Part shown: piece after piece, positions 15,075 to 23,630 of the stretch
Layout: each line of letters begins with the position of its first letter
Position numbering within the stretch: the first letter of the stretch is position 1
Assembly: GCA_005799495.1 (NCBI GenBank)
Contig: SYGP01000035.1
Coordinates: 149,455-213,454 of the forward strand
From: Planctomycetia bacterium
GTDB lineage: Bacteria; Planctomycetota; Phycisphaerae; Phycisphaerales; SM1A02
Direction: 5' to 3'
DNA: 64,000 bases
Notes under the pieces: model-generated
Seen by the model: the letters and a program-made list of their open reading frames with translations, nothing else
Databases searched by the model: none
What the model was told of the DNA's origin: nothing
Translations under genes and position numbers: made by a program

Positions 15075-16231
15075 GCTGGCAGACCACACTGATGTCGGTG
15101 GCGTTCGCGTGCAGTGCGCTGCCTGCGCTGCTTGGTGCGATCAACCTTCGTCGGTACCGGGTCGTGGATGCGGGTGGCGATCGAGGGGGAGAGCATCCCT
15201 CGGTGACGGTCTGCATTCCCGCACGCAATGAGGCCGCCAACATCGAAGGGTGCGTTCGCTCGGCGCTCGCGAGTACGGGGGTGGTTGTGGAAGTGATCGT
15301 GCACGATGATGCGTCGACGGATGAGACGCCGGCAATCCTTGCGCGGCTGTGTGAGGAGGACTCGCGTGTGCGAGTGGTGGAACGCCAGTCGTTGCCCGAT
15401 GGTTGGAATGGGAAGCAGTGGGGCTGTCAGCGGATGGGATCGGCTGCGACGGGTGATTGGTTGCTCTTCACCGATGCCGATGTGCGGCTCGCACCGAGTG
15501 CGCTTCGAAGCGCGTGGCTCGCTGCGCGCGGTGGCGGCAGCGCGCTCGTCTCGACCGTGCCGCGCCAGGAGACGGGGTCGTGGATGGAGGATGCGATCAT
15601 CCCCCTCATCCACTTCGTGCTGCTCTGCTACTTGCCCTTCGGACAGATGCGTTCCACGCTTCGCCCTGCGGCGAGCGCAGGGTGCGGTCAGTTTCTCTTC
15701 GTGGATCGCGTCGCATGGCGTGCAGCGGGCGGACATGAGACATTCCGCGCATCGATGCACGATGGGATCAAGTTGCCGCGCGCGGTGCGCCGCGCAGGAC
15801 TGCGCAGCGATCTCTTCGATGGAACGCCCGTCGTGTCCTGCCGGATGTACCACGGAGCGGGAGCCGTCTGGCGTGGCTTCGCCAAGAACGCATTCGAAGG
15901 GCTCGGATCGTTCGGCTTGCTGATCTTCATCACGGGCGTTCACGCGCTCGGGCAGATCCTTCCCGTCGCCTGGATCGCGTGGGCACTCCTCTCGGCGAAA
16001 CCGTGGAGTGCAGCGGAGTGGCTGGCGGCGTCTGCGATGACCATCAGCATCGCGCTGCGGATTGCGTTCATGCTGCGCTTTCGACAGTCCTGGCGGGCAG
16101 TCTTGTTGCATCCGATCGGGATCGCACTGCTCACGCTCATCCAGTGGCACAGCGCTTGGCTTCACGTCACGGGGCGGCGGAGCTGGAAGGGACGGACTTC
16201 GGGGGGTGCGGCTGCCCCCGCTGCGGGGTAG
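15071..16231 (+). CDS. GT2 glycosyltransferase, CrtQ/HpnB-like
   Basis: A 386-residue family-2 glycosyltransferase with an N-terminal membrane segment (about 5-25), a GT-A domain and two or three C-terminal membrane segments (about 280-360). Visible are the nucleotide-binding start VTVCIPARNEAANIEGC, VIVHDDASTDET, WNGKQWGC and the metal-binding DAD at 135-137 (LLFTDADVR). The GKxW element is shared by carotenoid CrtQ and hopanoid-associated HpnB enzymes. In this cluster, glycosylation of a carotenoid acid is the best inference. The ATG overlaps the acyltransferase stop, and the 3' end overlaps the converging ABC transporter gene by 65 bp. Confidence 0.82.
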   Translation: MSWQTTLMSVAFACSALPALLGAINLRRYRVVDAGGDRGGEHPSVTVCIPARNEAANIEGCVRSALASTGVVVEVIVHDDASTDETPAILARLCEEDSRVRVVERQSLPDGWNGKQWGCQRMGSAATGDWLLFTDADVRLAPSALRSAWLAARGGGSALVSTVPRQETGSWMEDAIIPLIHFVLLCYLPFGQMRSTLRPAASAGCGQFLFVDRVAWRAAGGHETFRASMHDGIKLPRAVRRAGLRSDLFDGTPVVSCRMYHGAGAVWRGFAKNAFEGLGSFGLLIFITGVHALGQILPVAWIAWALLSAKPWSAAEWLAASAMTISIALRIAFMLRFRQSWRAVLLHPIGIALLTLIQWHSAWLHVTGRRSWKGRTSGGAAAPAAG

Positions 16232-18188
16232 CCGCGGGCGTGCCGATCGCCTTCGGAGCGGCGGGCGGCGCGGTCTGCAACAGGACCATCTGTCGATAGC
16301 GGTCGCTGTGTTCCATGAGGTGGTGGTGCGTTCCGGATGCGGTGATGGATCCCCCTTCGAGCACGATGATCTGATCGGCGTGCTGGATCGTGCTCAGGCG
16401 ATGCGCAATCACGAAGGTGGTGCGGTCACGCAACAGTTGCGCGAGCGCGGACTGGATGAGCCGCTCCGATTCCGAATCGAGACTGCTGGTTGCCTCGTCG
16501 AGAATCAGGATCTTGGGATCGGCAAGAAGCGCTCTCGCAATCGCCAGTCGCTGCCGCTGACCACCGGAGAGGCGCACGCCACGCTCGCCGATGCGGGTGT
16601 GCAGACCCTGTGGCATCGCATCGATGAAGTCGGCGGCGTTCGCCCGTTCGATCGCATCGCGTAGCGCTGCTGCGCTCGCCTCGCGCGTGCCGTAGCGGAT
16701 GTTGTCCTCGACGGTGCCATCAAACAGGAAGACATCCTGCTCGACGATGCCGAGGACACGATGCCAGGAGCGCAGTTGGATGTCCCGCAGATCCGCGCCG
16801 TCGATGAGCACGGAGCCCTCGGTCGGATCGAAGAAGCGCGCCACGAGATTGCAAAGCGTCGTTTTCCCGCTGCCCGAGGGACCGACAAGCGCCACCGTCT
16901 TGCCGGGCGGAGCCACGAGTGAGATGCGATCCAGGACCGGTCGATCGGTCTGCGGATATCGATAGGAGACGGCGCGAAGTTCCACATGACCAACGATCGC
17001 GGGCTTCGCCAGTCGGATCGCCCCTGCACGATCGGGCATGTCGGGCTGCTCTGCGAGCAGGTCGAGCAGGCGATCGAGCCCGGCCAGATTGGTCTGGAAC
17101 GCCGTTGCACTCGATGCGAGCATCTGGATGGGCAGCAGCAGCATCATCACATAGGTCAGGAACAGCACGAGATCGCCCGCGGTGAGCGTGCCGCGCAGCA
17201 CTTGCGTTCCGCCGTACCACAGCAGTGCCGCGCTCGCGCAGGGAATGAAGAGAGCCCACGCCAAGTCGATGCCGCGCGACCACCACCAGACATACATCTC
17301 CTGGCGCGACATGAGGTGGGAGGATCGGGCTGCGCGCGTCGCTTCGGAGCGTGTCCGATCGAATCCCCGCACGACACGCATGCCGCTGAAGACTTCCGCA
17401 GCGTGCGCGTCGATGGACTCGCGGGTTTGCTTGATGTCGCGGTAGATCGGTCGGATGCGCCCGATCCAGGTGCGGTGCGACAGGACCACCACCGGCAACA
17501 CGATCAGCGCTCCGAGGAGCAGCCGCCAGTCTGTCGCGCCAAGCACGGCCAGGCTGCCGATCAGTTGGATGACCGCACGCCACGGGTTGTACAGCATGCT
17601 GAACACGAGATCGCCGACCCCCGCCGCATCTTCGCGGAGCGCCGTCACCATGCCGCCTGCGCGGATGTGGTGAATCCGCGAGAGCGGCAGCTTCATCGCA
17701 TGACCGAGCACGCGGCGCCGCATGCGGGTTTGCACGGACTTGACCGAGCGCGTCGCGAGCAGCCTGCCCGTGATGCTGAGGAGGACGGCGATCACCGACA
17801 GGACCACGATCGTGACCGCGAGCATCGCAAGCAGCGAGTGCGGATCGGCAAGGACCGCATCACCCACGGGCAGCCAACGACGAAGCGCCTCGGGGAGGGG
17901 TGCGCCGCCAAAGACATTGTCGATGGCGATCTTGGTGGCTGCCGGCGGCAGGAGTTCCAGGATGCTGCCAACCGTGGCGCATGCGAGCGCAATGAGGACC
18001 TTTCGGCGATCGCGGCCGAGCGTTCCTGCAAAGGAGCGAAGCAGCTCGCCGAGCGAACGGTTGCGGCGCGCACTGACTTCGCTTCCGTGTCGAGTGACGA
18101 TCGTCCGCTGTGTCCTGCTCTGCGCAAGACGCTTCGTTGCTTCCTCGCGATAGGCGCCGTACTGCTTTCGACTGGAGAGGAACGCCAC
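16167..18188 (-). CDS. ABC exporter half-transporter (MsbA-like)
   Basis: A 673-residue fused permease-ATPase. The N-terminal half holds about six membrane helices (residues about 40-350), the C-terminal half a complete ATPase with Walker A GPSGSGKTT near 434-442, the Q-loop IVEQDVFLFDG, signature LSGGQ near 539-543, Walker B ILILDEAT near 559-566 and the H-loop AHRLS. This is the MsbA/lipid-exporter type of homodimeric exporter. The substrate is unknown; a lipid or lipid A is plausible in this genome. No ATG fits, and the GTG at 18188 is the most likely start, leaving 39 bp to the divergent gene. The last 20 residues are Pro/Ala-rich. The 3' end overlaps the glycosyltransferase gene. Confidence 0.87.
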   Translation of the reverse strand: MAFLSSRKQYGAYREEATKRLAQSRTQRTIVTRHGSEVSARRNRSLGELLRSFAGTLGRDRRKVLIALACATVGSILELLPPAATKIAIDNVFGGAPLPEALRRWLPVGDAVLADPHSLLAMLAVTIVVLSVIAVLLSITGRLLATRSVKSVQTRMRRRVLGHAMKLPLSRIHHIRAGGMVTALREDAAGVGDLVFSMLYNPWRAVIQLIGSLAVLGATDWRLLLGALIVLPVVVLSHRTWIGRIRPIYRDIKQTRESIDAHAAEVFSGMRVVRGFDRTRSEATRAARSSHLMSRQEMYVWWWSRGIDLAWALFIPCASAALLWYGGTQVLRGTLTAGDLVLFLTYVMMLLLPIQMLASSATAFQTNLAGLDRLLDLLAEQPDMPDRAGAIRLAKPAIVGHVELRAVSYRYPQTDRPVLDRISLVAPPGKTVALVGPSGSGKTTLCNLVARFFDPTEGSVLIDGADLRDIQLRSWHRVLGIVEQDVFLFDGTVEDNIRYGTREASAAALRDAIERANAADFIDAMPQGLHTRIGERGVRLSGGQRQRLAIARALLADPKILILDEATSSLDSESERLIQSALAQLLRDRTTFVIAHRLSTIQHADQIIVLEGGSITASGTHHHLMEHSDRYRQMVLLQTAPPAAPKAIGTPAATPQRGQPHPPKSVPSSSAAP

Positions 18189-18227
18189 TGGTCGAGAATG
18201 GTAGGTCCGCGCGGTACGCTGCCACTC

Positions 18228-19487
18228 ATGCTCCCGTCGAACTGGTCGGTCGTTGCCCTTGCGGCGTTCATCGTTTGCTCGTCCCTTGCGCAGTCGCAGC
18301 CCGCGCAGCCGCCCACCCAGGGAAGCTCGCCTGCAGCACAGGGCGCAGGAACGGAGGACAAGGGTGCGCGTCCACCGAAGAGGCAGCGGGAAGCGGGCAT
18401 GCATTACGGACTGCAGCAGGCGCCACCGAAGGCACAGGGTGCCGTGCGGCTCGCCTGCTACAACCTGCAGAACCTCTTCGATCACGTGGATGACCCCAAG
18501 CTCTCGGGCGAGTGGGAGGACCTGAAACTCGCGGTGAACGATGACCGCGCGAAGTCACTTGCGGCGGTCATACGGCGGCTCGATGCGGACATCCTCTGCC
18601 TCGAGGAGATCGAATCGAAGGAAGCACTGACATGGTTTCGGGACACCTATCTCCAGGGGCTCGGCTACGACCACATCGAGAGCATCGATGCGGGCTATTA
18701 CCGCGGCGTGGAGCAGTCTGTGCTGTCGCGGTTCCCCATTTCGTCGCCGACGGTCTTCGTCGGCACCGTGCTGGACACGCGGGGCGGCGGAAAGAAAATG
18801 GAAGGCAAGCCAGCGGGCGACAAGCCCGACTCGAAGGAGAATGCGAAGGAAGCTGGCGGTGCTCCCGATGATCCGACGAAGTTCCAGCGCAGCCCGCTCG
18901 CCTTCGATGTGCAGTTGCCCGGCGGCTACGCGCTGACGGCATTTGTCATCCACCACAAGGCGGGTGGCGAGAAGTTCAATGACCACCGCGAGGCGGAGGC
19001 TGCGAAGATCATCGAGTTCGTGAAGCAGAGGCTCGAGAAGGATCCCCAGGCGAACATCGTGGTGGTTGGCGATTTCAACGCCACGCCGCTGAGCGATGTG
19101 CGGCGCATGTACAAGGACGCGGGAATGCAGAACGGCTACGACTTTCGAAACGGGGATGATCAGGCAGCGGGGCGCAATCGCAGCACACCCGAAGCGCAGA
19201 AGCAGCAGTTGTACGACCGCTACACAACGCACGAATCTGGACGGTCGATCGACTACATCCTGCTTTCGAGCGGATTTGCGGATGAGATCGTTCCCGGCTC
19301 GTTCTTCGTGCTTTCGTCGCTGCATCCCGGCGACAGCTACGACTGGCGCAAGGACACGCCCCCGAGCGGTTACGCGAGCGATCACTATCCCGTGGCGCTC
19401 GACTTCATCCCGCGCGAGGGGGCGGCGAAGACGAACTCGAAGCGTGGTGCGCAGTCCGAGGCGCAGACTGGGCGCCGCTCGTCGTGA
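18228..19487 (+). CDS. Secreted endonuclease/exonuclease/phosphatase family protein
   Basis: A 419-residue protein with a signal peptide (about residues 1-22) and an EEP-fold domain. Catalytic landmarks are CYNLQNLFD near 76, the metal-binding Glu in LCLEEIES near 125, [13 protein letters not shown] near 280 and the C-terminal [10 protein letters not shown] near 384. This fold covers nucleases, inositol phosphatases and sphingomyelinases, so the exact substrate is open; the signal peptide points to extracytoplasmic nucleic acid or phosphoester breakdown. Residues 25-65 are a Gln/Pro/Ala linker. An ATG 30 bp upstream (18198) is an alternative start. The last 83 bp overlap the converging trpB gene. 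Confidence 0.82.
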   Translation: MLPSNWSVVALAAFIVCSSLAQSQPAQPPTQGSSPAAQGAGTEDKGARPPKRQREAGMHYGLQQAPPKAQGAVRLACYNLQNLFDHVDDPKLSGEWEDLKLAVNDDRAKSLAAVIRRLDADILCLEEIESKEALTWFRDTYLQGLGYDHIESIDAGYYRGVEQSVLSRFPISSPTVFVGTVLDTRGGGKKMEGKPAGDKPDSKENAKEAGGAPDDPTKFQRSPLAFDVQLPGGYALTAFVIHHKAGGEKFNDHREAEAAKIIEFVKQRLEKDPQANIVVVGDFNATPLSDVRRMYKDAGMQNGYDFRNGDDQAAGRNRSTPEAQKQQLYDRYTTHESGRSIDYILLSSGFADEIVPGSFFVLSSLHPGDSYDWRKDTPPSGYASDHYPVALDFIPREGAAKTNSKRGAQSEAQTGRRSS

Positions 19488-20685
19488 GCAGGCTGATCGC
19501 CTCCGTGACATCCTTGTCGCCGCGCCCGGACACATTGATCACCACGACCTGATCCGCACGCATCGTGCGTGCGGCATGGACGGCAGCATGCACGGCGTGC
19601 GCGGTTTCGAGCGCGGGAATGATCCCCTCAAGCCGAGCGAGCAACTGAAACGCCTCGAGTGCCTCCGCATCGCTGACGGCGCAGTACGCCACGCGCCCCG
19701 CATCACGCCAGAAGGAGTGTTCGGGACCGACCCCTGGATAGTCGAGCCCTGCGCTGCAGGAGTGCACATCGGCGGTCTGTCCATCGGCAGTCTGCAGCAC
19801 ATACGAGTAGGAACCATGCAGAACGCCGGGCGTTCCAAGAGAGAGCGGCGCCGCATGTTGCCCCGCGCCGAGCCCGCGACCGCCCGCCTCCGCGCCGATG
19901 AGGCGGACCGAACCGTCCTGCACGAAGGGCGCAAAGATCCCCGCTGCATTCGATCCGCCGCCGACACATGCCACCACTGCGTCGGGGAGTTTCCCGAGTT
20001 GTTCAACACACTGTGCGCGGCACTCCTGACCGATGACGCTCTGGAAGTCCCGCACGATGGTCGGGAACGGATGCGGGCCGACCACGCTGCCGATGATGTA
20101 GTGCGTGTGGCCGACGGAACCCATCCAGTCCCGCATGGCCTCGTTCGTCGCATCCTTCAGTGTGCGCGAGCCTGACGAAACTTCGTGGACCGTCGCCCCG
20201 AGCAATCGCATGCGGAAGACATTGAGCGATTGCCGCCGGACATCCTCGCTACCCATGAAGACTTCGCAGGGCAATCCGAAGTGTGCGCAAGCGGTCGCTG
20301 TCGCCACGCCGTGTTGACCTGCTCCAGTCTCCGCGATGATCCGCTTCTTTCCCATCCGCAGGGCGAGCAGCGTCTGCCCCATCGTGTTGTTGATCTTGTG
20401 GGCGCCCGTGTGCGCGAGATCCTCGCGCTTGAGCACGATCCGCGCGCCGCCCGCATGCGCCGTGAGTCGTGGTGCATCGCACAGTGCCGTTGGTCGCCCG
20501 ACGAAATGGCGAAGCAGTCCTCGGAGTTCCTCCTCGAAACCGGCATCCCGACGCGCATCGATGTAGGCGGCCTCGAGTTCCTGCAGTGCAGCAATCAGTG
20601 TCTCGGGGACGAACTGCCCGCCATACGGACCGAATCGCGCTGGCAAAGCGGTCGCGGGGGAGGGATGCGTCGGGGTGGCTGTCAT
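19405..20685 (-). CDS. trpB: Tryptophan synthase beta chain
   Basis: A 426-residue PLP enzyme that condenses indole with serine to give tryptophan in the TrpA-TrpB complex. The catalytic lysine is Lys97 in [14 protein letters not shown]. Other signatures are [29 protein letters not shown] and the phosphate-binding [10 protein letters not shown]. The C-terminal 25 residues (Ser/Pro/Ala-rich) extend beyond the usual end and encode most of the overlap with the nuclease gene. The start ATG at 20685 overlaps the pssA stop as ATGA, so translation is probably coupled. No trpA follows, unlike the common trpB-trpA pair; the operon runs from the AsmA-like gene through pssA into trpB. Confidence 0.96.
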   Translation of the reverse strand: MTATPTHPSPATALPARFGPYGGQFVPETLIAALQELEAAYIDARRDAGFEEELRGLLRHFVGRPTALCDAPRLTAHAGGARIVLKREDLAHTGAHKINNTMGQTLLALRMGKKRIIAETGAGQHGVATATACAHFGLPCEVFMGSEDVRRQSLNVFRMRLLGATVHEVSSGSRTLKDATNEAMRDWMGSVGHTHYIIGSVVGPHPFPTIVRDFQSVIGQECRAQCVEQLGKLPDAVVACVGGGSNAAGIFAPFVQDGSVRLIGAEAGGRGLGAGQHAAPLSLGTPGVLHGSYSYVLQTADGQTADVHSCSAGLDYPGVGPEHSFWRDAGRVAYCAVSDAEALEAFQLLARLEGIIPALETAHAVHAAVHAARTMRADQVVVINVSGRGDKDVTEAISLLTTSGAQSAPRTAHHASSSSSPPPRAG

Positions 20686-21584
20686 GCCGCTTCCGAGCTG
20701 ATAGGACGAGGTGAGCGAATCCGCAGCAGGACCGTCAGTGGACCCGACAGCGCGTAACCGCAGAATGCGATGGCAAGCGCGACTTGGAACCACCATATGG
20801 CAAATGCGATCGGCAGCATGAGCCATGCGACGAAGGCGAAGGAGTGTCTGCCACGCAGATAACGGTTCACGAAGTGTCCATACGGAACGCGGGAGATCAT
20901 CGCGAACGAGGCAAGCACGGTCGCGAGGGGCAGGAGCAGTGCGGATGTCCTCTCGAATCCGTCGGGGGGGACTTCATGAAACCGGATCACCGTGAGATGC
21001 TGGTGCAGCAGCGTGAGACTGGCGATGGCACCCGCCGAACCCGGGGAAGGCAATCCACGGAACACGCGGTGGTCCGCTTCATCGGTGGAATCCACCTCCG
21101 CGTTGAAACGCGCGAGGCGAAGGGCTGTGCAGCAGATGTAGAACGCCGTGACACCCCAGATGATCTTCCCGTACACCCCTTCTGCATCGGGGCCGAGGAT
21201 TCCCGTGTAGTGATCGGGACCGCCGTAGTAGTAGCTCACGAGCCGCAACACCATGAACGCCGGCGCGACGCCGAAGGTCACCATATCGGCCATCGAGTCG
21301 AGTTGCGCGCCGAACTCACTTGCCGAATTGGTGATTCGCGCGGCGAAGCCGTCAAAGGCATCGAACAGCATGCCGAAGAAGACAAGGCTGCCCGCGATGG
21401 TGAGCGTGCTCCAACCAAAGATGTTGCTCGGACCGATCGGCTTGCTCGCGTAGTGAATCGCCGCGAATCCGCAGATCAGGTTGCCGAGCGTCAGGAGCGT
21501 CGGAAAGACAGCCACCGTCAGCAGGCGCTTTCGGTGACGGTGTGTCCGCACCTGATCGGGCAGAATGGGAGGCGAGGCAGTCAT
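20682..21584 (-). CDS. pssA: CDP-diacylglycerol--serine O-phosphatidyltransferase
   Basis: A 300-residue integral membrane enzyme making phosphatidylserine from CDP-diacylglycerol and serine. It carries the complete CDP-alcohol phosphotransferase signature D-x2-DG-x2-AR-x8-G-x3-D-x3-D at residues 75-100 (beginning DAFDGFAAR and ending DSMAD). About seven hydrophobic segments fill the rest. The ATG at 21584 is chosen because the longer frame adds a basic, non-conserved stretch. It sits 25 bp after the lipoprotein gene and overlaps trpB, in a five-gene minus-strand operon. No psd (decarboxylase) gene is visible beside it. Confidence 0.92.
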   Translation of the reverse strand: MTASPPILPDQVRTHRHRKRLLTVAVFPTLLTLGNLICGFAAIHYASKPIGPSNIFGWSTLTIAGSLVFFGMLFDAFDGFAARITNSASEFGAQLDSMADMVTFGVAPAFMVLRLVSYYYGGPDHYTGILGPDAEGVYGKIIWGVTAFYICCTALRLARFNAEVDSTDEADHRVFRGLPSPGSAGAIASLTLLHQHLTVIRFHEVPPDGFERTSALLLPLATVLASFAMISRVPYGHFVNRYLRGRHSFAFVAWLMLPIAFAIWWFQVALAIAFCGYALSGPLTVLLRIRSPRPISSEAA

Positions 21585-21609
21585 GGAGGTGCGCGCAGTG
21601 CCTTGGATT

Positions 21610-22569
21610 CTACGGCGCGACCTCCGCAAAGTGACGATCGGCGATCAGCGGCGCGATCACCACGATGGGGCGAAGTCGCAGCAAATCCCCGGGACCGCCT
21701 TGCCGCCCGAGCAACAGTTCGCCCAGCGTGGCAGGCGGGAGGACCGGCGGACCCGCCGAGGGGCCCTTGCCGATGCGATGCGCACGCGGCGGCGCGCTGG
21801 TCACGAGCAGTGCCGTCCCGCGTTCGAGCGCAAGGGAGAACCCCGCGCCGGCAAAGTTCTCTCGCGCCGACGCACGCGCGCCAGGCACGGCACCGCCCGC
21901 GAGGAACGCCGGCTGCAACTCCACATCCGTCACCGCACCATGCTCGAGTGGCACGGTCCAGCCGCGCACGAGCAGCTGCAGCGTGCCGTTCGAGAGGCGA
22001 CGCGTGCTTCCATCGATGAGCGCCGCACGCTGCCCGCGCACCGGCAGCGCGTTCACGGGCGTCCACGCATGCGCCTGACCGAGCCACAGGCGAATGCTCG
22101 ATGCGGTTCCACCGAGAGCGTCCAGGGACTTTCCGAGGTCCTTCACCGAAACGGCAGCCACTCGGATGCCGTTGCCGAGCAGTCGATCCTGCGCGCCGTC
22201 GGTCAGCATGGTCGGCTTGTGGGCCTCGAAGAATGTGTGGATCGCATCCGCTTCGTCGGGGACTTGCCAGCGGAGAACGACCACGCCGTCGGTCGATCCA
22301 TCCTCCGACGGAATCCACACATCGCGAGTCGGGATCGATGCGGCGATCTCGGCCCATTCCCTGCTGATGTCGCCTGCATCGGTCTGCTCATCCGCAGCAC
22401 GCTCCGGGCGAGCTCCATCGGCAGTTTCACCTCCGCTGCTCGCTGTGGCCGCGGGCTGCGTGGTCGGCAGCGCACTGCATGAGAGGAATGCAAGGGAGGA
22501 GGCGGCGAATGCCAACCGCGGCAGGCATGTGATCATCCGGCGGATGGCGGAGGTTCCGGTGGCGTTCAT
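21610..22569 (-). CDS. Putative lipoprotein of unknown function
   Basis: A 319-residue protein with an N-terminal signal and a possible lipobox ending at Cys31 (LAFLSC). Residues 33-68 are low-complexity Thr/Ala/Glu-rich. The remainder, with DVWIPSEDGSTDGVVVLRWQVPDE and a C-terminal GGPGDLLRLRPIVVIAPL, looks beta-rich and matches no family I can name. The ATG at 22569 overlaps the LOG-gene stop as ATGA, and the pssA gene starts 25 bp downstream, so it belongs to the same operon. A periplasmic or outer-membrane location is inferred. Confidence 0.6.
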   Translation of the reverse strand: MNATGTSAIRRMITCLPRLAFAASSLAFLSCSALPTTQPAATASSGGETADGARPERAADEQTDAGDISREWAEIAASIPTRDVWIPSEDGSTDGVVVLRWQVPDEADAIHTFFEAHKPTMLTDGAQDRLLGNGIRVAAVSVKDLGKSLDALGGTASSIRLWLGQAHAWTPVNALPVRGQRAALIDGSTRRLSNGTLQLLVRGWTVPLEHGAVTDVELQPAFLAGGAVPGARASARENFAGAGFSLALERGTALLVTSAPPRAHRIGKGPSAGPPVLPPATLGELLLGRQGGPGDLLRLRPIVVIAPLIADRHFAEVAP

Positions 22570-23630
22570 GAGGCAGCGTGCGGGAGAGAGTTGATGCGGT
22601 CAATCAGTCGCCGAATCAACCCGAACAGCCTTCGATTGTGGTGGAACCATATGCGCGGCGTTCCTTCGGGTGCATCGTCGCCCTCCAACGAATCGCCTTG
22701 CTGCATCGTGCCGGAATCCAGCAGGGGCGCAAACTCCCGTGCAAGTTCCTGGAGTTGGGCGGGGGAGAGCGGCGCATCGATTCGCAGCACGAGCAGGTCA
22801 TCGACGTATCGGCTCGATCGGTAGCGGCGGTAGAAGGTGGTGATGATCTCCACCGCCTCGGCCGCGGATGATGCGCGCGTGAAGAGATCCGTGTCCTCGG
22901 GGCTGATCCAGTGCGTGCGTTCCATGCATTCGTTCACGAAGGAACGCCAGCGTTCCCAATAGTGTCCGGATTCGCCCTCCACGAGGACGATGGGAACCAC
23001 CAGACTGCGCCCGCACTGCACCAGCGTCAGCGCCTCGAAGAGTTCGTCCTGCGTGCCATAGCCGCCTGGAAACGCTGCGACCGCATCCGCGCTCCCCATG
23101 AACGCGAGTTTGCGGGTGAAGTAGTAGCGGAACTTCAGCAGTTTCGGGTCGCCTGCGATGACGGGATTCGGGCGATCCTCGAACGGGAGTCGAATGGAGA
23201 GCCCAAACGACTGGTCGGGTGTCGGACCCTCGTTGCCCGCCTGCATGATGCCGGGGCCGGCGCCCGTGATGGCCATCCAACCTCGTGCGGCGAGGGCGCG
23301 CGAAAAGTCGAGTGCTGCGATGTAGTCGGGGTGGTCGCGAGGCGTGCGTGCGCTGCCGAAGATCGCCACCTTGCGCAGCGAACGAAAGCGTTCAAACATC
23401 GTGAACGCAGCTCGCATCTCGCGAAGCGACTGGCGGATCAAACGCAGTTCGCCCATCGTCAGGCGGTCGTTCGCGAGGTGGAGCGCCGTTGCAACCATCT
23501 CGGAGATCAGATGTGCGCGCGATGGCTGCTCATCGTCGCTCGGACGGTCGGCGAGCGCGAGCGCGACCATCTCGTCGATCGCTCGGCGCAGGTGTGGCGC
23601 GAGGCGCTGGTGTTCGCCCTTCGGCTTCAT
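22566..23630 (-). CDS. LOG-family Rossmann protein (TIGR00730-like nucleotide hydrolase)
   Basis: A 354-residue member of the LOG/'lysine decarboxylase-like' family, whose characterised members hydrolyse nucleoside 5'-monophosphates at the N-glycosidic bond. The diagnostic PGGxGTxxE is at residues 188-196 (PGGYGTQDE) and the upstream phosphate-binding block is GAGPGIMQAGNEG at 123-135. N-terminal (about 85 residues) and C-terminal (about 80 residues) extensions make it longer than the short LOG enzymes and closer in layout to the larger bacterial group. It overlaps both neighbours by ATGA in the AsmA-LOG-lipoprotein-pssA-trpB operon. Cytokinin production should not be assumed. Confidence 0.85.
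   Translation of the reverse strand: MKPKGEHQRLAPHLRRAIDEMVALALADRPSDDEQPSRAHLISEMVATALHLANDRLTMGELRLIRQSLREMRAAFTMFERFRSLRKVAIFGSARTPRDHPDYIAALDFSRALAARGWMAITGAGPGIMQAGNEGPTPDQSFGLSIRLPFEDRPNPVIAGDPKLLKFRYYFTRKLAFMGSADAVAAFPGGYGTQDELFEALTLVQCGRSLVVPIVLVEGESGHYWERWRSFVNECMERTHWISPEDTDLFTRASSAAEAVEIITTFYRRYRSSRYVDDLLVLRIDAPLSPAQLQELAREFAPLLDSGTMQQGDSLEGDDAPEGTPRIWFHHNRRLFGLIRRLIDRINSLPHAAS

Noticed and set aside
16986..18227. Long in-frame extension upstream of the secreted nuclease gene
   Set aside because: It is antisense to the ABC transporter, low in hydrophobic residues, and the signal peptide at 18228 marks the real start.
22566..23630. LOG protein as lysine decarboxylase or cytokinin enzyme
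   Set aside because: The PGGxGTxxE family was misnamed lysine decarboxylase; there is no PLP site, and a cytokinin role cannot be inferred from sequence alone.
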